Source: JACNJF01 sp050288105 (GTDB lineage: Bacteria; Pseudomonadota; Gammaproteobacteria; GCA-001735895). Taken from it: a DNA stretch of 64,000 nt. The stretch spans positions 185,254 to 249,253 of the forward strand of contig JBNKDE010000008.1 in assembly GCA_050288105.1 (NCBI GenBank), in the 5' to 3' direction. Shown here piece after piece: positions 61,267 through 64,000 of the stretch (position 1 is the stretch's first letter; each line of letters opens with the position of its first letter). Under the pieces are notes generated by a model. That model had not been told where the DNA came from and searched no databases. It saw only the letters and a list, made by a program, of their open reading frames with translations. The translations under genes were made by a program, and so were the position numbers.

Positions 61267-62060
61267 GCGCTAAACAAATCACCCTGGTCACGACAACATT
61301 TTTGTTAGCATTTTTATTCGGTGCTTTGCTAAATGTCCCTGCGATCCAGCTGTTTCATTTTATTCAGTTACCACAGAATGTAGCTGTGGCAGGGGTAGAG
61401 GGGAGCCTTAGCAAAGGGAGGGTAAGCAGGCTTGAAGTGCAGGGATATCCAGTATCTGACCTGACTTTCGAACTAAAGCCGACATGTTTTATAAAGCTTG
61501 CGATTTGTTATCAGGCAATATCTGACGAAGATGGGATTTATCTTAATCTGGAACGTTCGCTCCTGAGCGCTTCTTTGCAAATCTATGATAGCCAGGTTGA
61601 TATTCCAAATACTGTTTTTACGCAGATACCTAATCTTCTGGTAAAACCTGGTGGCACCTTTAGCGTAAAAATTGCGCAACTTGAATTAAACGCTGCGCAG
61701 AAATTAGAAGCGCTGTCAGCAACAGTTGACTGGAATAAAGCGCGTATAGAGGGCGAGAAGCAGGTGATTGGGAACTATGCCGCTGAAGTAAACAGCAGCA
61801 GTAACGGCCTGGATATTAAAATCAGCGACCGAGACAGTCTTTTAGGCATACAGGGCAGTGTGAATGTGAGCTGGAAAGGTCAATACGAAACTGATCTTGA
61901 TCTGGAGCATAAACCAGGACTAAATCCTGCCCTGGTTAGTGTGCTGGACATGTCTGCACAAAAATCAGGGTTAAACCAGTTCAGAATCAGGAAAAAAGGC
62001 GTTCTCCCTTCCAATGTTTTGAGTCGAATTGGGAGATTTTTACCAAACAGTAAGAGGTAA
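61263..62060 (+). CDS. gspN: Type II secretion protein GspN
   Basis: The 265-residue product has an N-terminal TM helix (TLVTTTFLLAFLFGALLNVP) followed by a beta-rich periplasmic domain with NVAVAGVEGSLSKGRVSRL, the typical GspN opening. It is the last gene of the gsp operon, with 4-base overlap to gspM. GspN is an accessory component present in some type II systems only. Confidence 0.88.
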   Translation: MSAKQITLVTTTFLLAFLFGALLNVPAIQLFHFIQLPQNVAVAGVEGSLSKGRVSRLEVQGYPVSDLTFELKPTCFIKLAICYQAISDEDGIYLNLERSLLSASLQIYDSQVDIPNTVFTQIPNLLVKPGGTFSVKIAQLELNAAQKLEALSATVDWNKARIEGEKQVIGNYAAEVNSSSNGLDIKISDRDSLLGIQGSVNVSWKGQYETDLDLEHKPGLNPALVSVLDMSAQKSGLNQFRIRKKGVLPSNVLSRIGRFLPNSKR

Positions 62061-62075
62061 TAGTTGCCCTCCCTT

Positions 62076-62117
62076 TGTGAGTTATTTCACATCTAACCTG
62101 ATATTTGGTGATATAGT
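62076..62117 (+). promoter_or_regulatory. CRP/Vfr-dependent class II promoter
   Basis: TGTGA-GTTATT-TCACA at 62076-62091 is a perfect CRP consensus. TATAGT at 62112-62117 is a good -10 box. A start near 62124 puts the site centre (62083.5) at about -41, the class II position. It lies after gspN and before the genes at 62221 and 62669. Confidence 0.75.
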
Positions 62118-62220
62118 AAGCGGCTAAATAAACAGCTTGCTTTTAATGTGAGCTGCTTAACAGAAAGCTTGGCAGCCAGGACTAAAATGCTGTCAAAACA
62201 ATCTATAGTGGATATGGAAT

Positions 62221-62628
62221 ATGTCACCTTCAATCATTAGTAAATCAAGTTTGGGATCTAGACTGGCTGATCTGGCTGTACTCAGTGTGTCTTTTTTGTT
62301 GTTTGTGGGGCTTATGGATATTCGCCTGACGACTCAGGTCTTGTTTGATCTATTTGCTTATGTACTCGTTGTATTTGTCTGTTTGCGTTTGGCTAGACGT
62401 TTAATTTTTGACAATATGCACTATACAAAAAGAATTTTTAAAATTTTATTGGGTAATGTTTCTGGTCTTGTTGCTGGTGCAGTAATATTGCTGCTGGCAG
62501 GACATTTCATACCATTTGTTTCACAGAGTTTTATAATCGTGATCCTTGCCTCAGTTCTGGCATTTTTTATCCTTGGAACCTTATCTCCTCTGATTAAATC
62601 CTCGAATCATGATAGAATTATTCACTAG
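62221..62628 (+). CDS. Small polytopic membrane protein of unknown function
   Basis: The 135-residue product has about four hydrophobic helices (LADLAVLSVSFLLFVGL, LFDLFAYVLVVFVCLRLA, VSGLVAGAVILLLAGHFI, FIIVILASVLAFFILGTL). No family is recognised. It lies between the CRP-type promoter and the sugar transferase gene and is probably co-transcribed with it, so a part in polysaccharide export or assembly is possible. Confidence 0.7.
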   Translation: MSPSIISKSSLGSRLADLAVLSVSFLLFVGLMDIRLTTQVLFDLFAYVLVVFVCLRLARRLIFDNMHYTKRIFKILLGNVSGLVAGAVILLLAGHFIPFVSQSFIIVILASVLAFFILGTLSPLIKSSNHDRIIH

Positions 62629-62668
62629 ATAGAATAACTTTAAATCATTTTTCAAGGGTTGCCCCGGC

Positions 62669-64000
62669 ATGACGTCAGTTCGGGTTTTCAGATCATATCT
62701 AAAAACACCATTTCTAATTTTATTATCGGTTGAAGTTTGCCTGATCTTTTTTTCAGTCTATATTTCAAGTTATCTGAGATACATTAATTCGACCGATACT
62801 TTCTTAAGCATGGCTGATGGCCTGTGGATGCAGGCATCAATCCTTGCGGTAATAACGCCCATTGTTATGCTTGCCACAGGATTGTATCAGGGTCATATAC
62901 GGGAAGGGATGTCAGGGATACTGCTCAGGCTGTTAATCAGTCTGATTGCATCCAGTATTTTCGTGGTTCTACTGTTCTATATCTTCCCTGATTTGTATGT
63001 TGGTAGAGGTATCATGGTTCTGGCAGGTGTTTTATCCTTTTTTACGATTGGGACACTTCGCGCAATTTTTCTGGAACTGGTCGATAGCGAGACATTTAAG
63101 AAAAATATTCTGGTGTATGGTGCCGGTGAGACTGCACATATTATTGAGTCTCGTTTAAGGAGAAAGTCTGATCGAAGATCTTTTACAATTATGGGGTATG
63201 TTTTACTTGAACATCAAAAACAACTTCAGGTGATTGATGATAGTAAGCTGATAAAACTTCCTGGTAGCATGTTTGAGTATGCTACCAGTAATGGAGTGGA
63301 TGAAATTGTTGTTGCCACCTCTGATGTACATGCCCGGATACCGGTTGACGATCTGGTTGAATGCAAATTAAATGGTATTGAAGTTGTAGACATCGTTAGT
63401 TTTTTTGAGAGAGAAGTCGGGCAGATACGGGTGGATATATTAGATCCCAGGTGGTTGATTTTTTCTGAAGGATTTAAACAGTCAGAGATGAACGACTATA
63501 TCAAAAGATTATTTGATCTGGTGGCCAGTTTTATCTTAATGATGGTAGCAACACCGTTTATGATTTTGACCATTATAGCTATCAAAATTGAAGAAGGGAT
63601 ATCTGCCCCTGTTTTTTACCACCAGGTCAGGGTGGGGAAAAATGGGCAGCACTACAAAGTGTATAAATTCAGGAGCATGCGCACCGATGCCGAAACGGGT
63701 GGTAAAGCTGTCTGGGCGAGTAAAACTGATAACCGGGTAACTAAAGTCGGTGCGTTTATTCGTAAAACTCGCATTGATGAATTGCCTCAGATATACAATG
63801 CATTGAATGGAACGATGAGCTTTGTTGGACCACGACCAGAACGTCCGGAGTTTGTTGAAGCTTTAGCAAAAGAGATTCCCTATTATCATGATCGTCATCT
63901 CGTTAAACCAGGTATTACGGGCTGGGCACAATTAATGTATCCCTACGGCGCTTCGGTTAAGGATTCTTATCAGAAACAGCTCTATGACCTTTATTACATC
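62669..64000 (+). CDS. Exosortase-system-type sugar transferase (EpsB-like), cut by the window end
   Basis: The frame is open from ATG 62669 to the last base, giving 444 residues; a short C-terminus is missing. The N-terminal half has four TM helices and a Rossmann-like CoA-binding-type domain (ILVYGAGETAHIIES). The C-terminal half is a bacterial sugar transferase: YKVYKFRSMRTDAETGG, RKTRIDELPQIYNAL, SFVGPRPERPEFV and HLVKPGITGWAQL. It transfers a sugar phosphate to undecaprenyl phosphate to start a repeat unit. The style fits the family found with XrtA-type exosortases, but a general WbaP/WcaJ-type enzyme cannot be excluded. Confidence 0.9.
   Translation, partial: MTSVRVFRSYLKTPFLILLSVEVCLIFFSVYISSYLRYINSTDTFLSMADGLWMQASILAVITPIVMLATGLYQGHIREGMSGILLRLLISLIASSIFVVLLFYIFPDLYVGRGIMVLAGVLSFFTIGTLRAIFLELVDSETFKKNILVYGAGETAHIIESRLRRKSDRRSFTIMGYVLLEHQKQLQVIDDSKLIKLPGSMFEYATSNGVDEIVVATSDVHARIPVDDLVECKLNGIEVVDIVSFFEREVGQIRVDILDPRWLIFSEGFKQSEMNDYIKRLFDLVASFILMMVATPFMILTIIAIKIEEGISAPVFYHQVRVGKNGQHYKVYKFRSMRTDAETGGKAVWASKTDNRVTKVGAFIRKTRIDELPQIYNALNGTMSFVGPRPERPEFVEALAKEIPYYHDRHLVKPGITGWAQLMYPYGASVKDSYQKQLYDLYYI

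Noticed and set aside
56192..62060. A GlyGly-CTERM substrate for the rhombosortase inside the window
   Set aside because: The C-termini of all predicted proteins were inspected. None has a Gly-rich motif followed by a hydrophobic helix and basic end.

Overview
The window reads as a chromosomal segment of a gammaproteobacterium. The evidence is the order thrS-infC-rpmI-rplT-pheS-pheT-ihfA-MerR-tRNA-Pro, the order nrdR-ribD-ribE-ribBA-ribH-nusB-thiL-pgpA, a YggX protein, a SuhB-like phosphatase and a complete type II secretion (gsp) operon. The sulfide:quinone oxidoreductase end at the left edge, the rhodanese and a Gly/Pro/Tyr-rich secreted protein resembling sulfur globule proteins suggest a sulfur-oxidising lifestyle. 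No 16S gene is present, so the genus cannot be named. Almost all of the sequence is coding, with operons in both orientations. No IS element, integrase, prophage or CRISPR array was seen.

Region by region: 1-0.6 kb, end of a sulfide:quinone oxidoreductase. 0.6-8.5 kb, tRNA-Val, then the translation operon (thrS, infC with a non-AUG start, L35, L20, pheST, ihfA, a MerR regulator, tRNA-Pro). The tRNA-Pro gene is followed by a hairpin-rich element that ends in a second copy of the tRNA 3' end. 8.5-15.3 kb, a heterotetrameric sarcosine oxidase operon (soxBDAG) with a divergent GATase/AraC-type regulator. 15.3-18.4 kb, a Ser/Thr kinase, PP2C phosphatase and small membrane protein. 18.5-21.3 kb, an outer-membrane protein, YggX, an ATP-grasp enzyme and an IscA/ErpA-like protein. 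21.6-28.7 kb, the riboflavin operon, with an HslV-like Ntn-hydrolase gene inside it and a RibBA whose GTP cyclohydrolase half has lost the zinc cysteines, then nusB, thiL, pgpA and a retropepsin-like protease. 28.8-41.5 kb, gltX, a cyclase-FHA protein, a ClC transporter, ZapE, a secreted nuclease/phosphatase-like protein, an inositol-phosphatase-like protein, an AAA-SPOR (DamX-like) protein, the sulfur-globule-like protein behind a perfect FNR-type box, a rhodanese and a sugar-nucleotide epimerase. 41.6-41.9 kb, tRNA-Ala and tRNA-Glu. 42-62 kb, the gsp operon. 62-64 kb, a CRP-type promoter, a small membrane protein and an EpsB-like sugar transferase cut by the window end.

The most striking region is 42-62 kb. 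The gsp operon is split at gspE. A truncated, frameshifted gspE relic (44831 to about 45350) follows gspD. Next comes an AT-rich island of about 8.4 kb coding for a PrsK-like histidine kinase, a PrsR-like sigma-54 activator, a PrsT-like TPR lipoprotein, one PEP-CTERM protein and an exosortase. The operon then resumes with a full-length gspE that shares a nearly identical block with the relic. The first ~95 codons of the intact gspE look like the island and the rest like the host operon, so the gene appears to be a recombination chimera. The resumed operon also carries a rhombosortase between gspF and gspG. Two different C-terminal-anchor processing proteases, exosortase and rhombosortase, therefore sit in one type II secretion locus, just upstream of an exosortase-system-type sugar transferase.

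Start codons were revised from the first possible one where a ribosome-binding site or homology favoured another. Functional calls rest on recognised motifs; no database search was possible.
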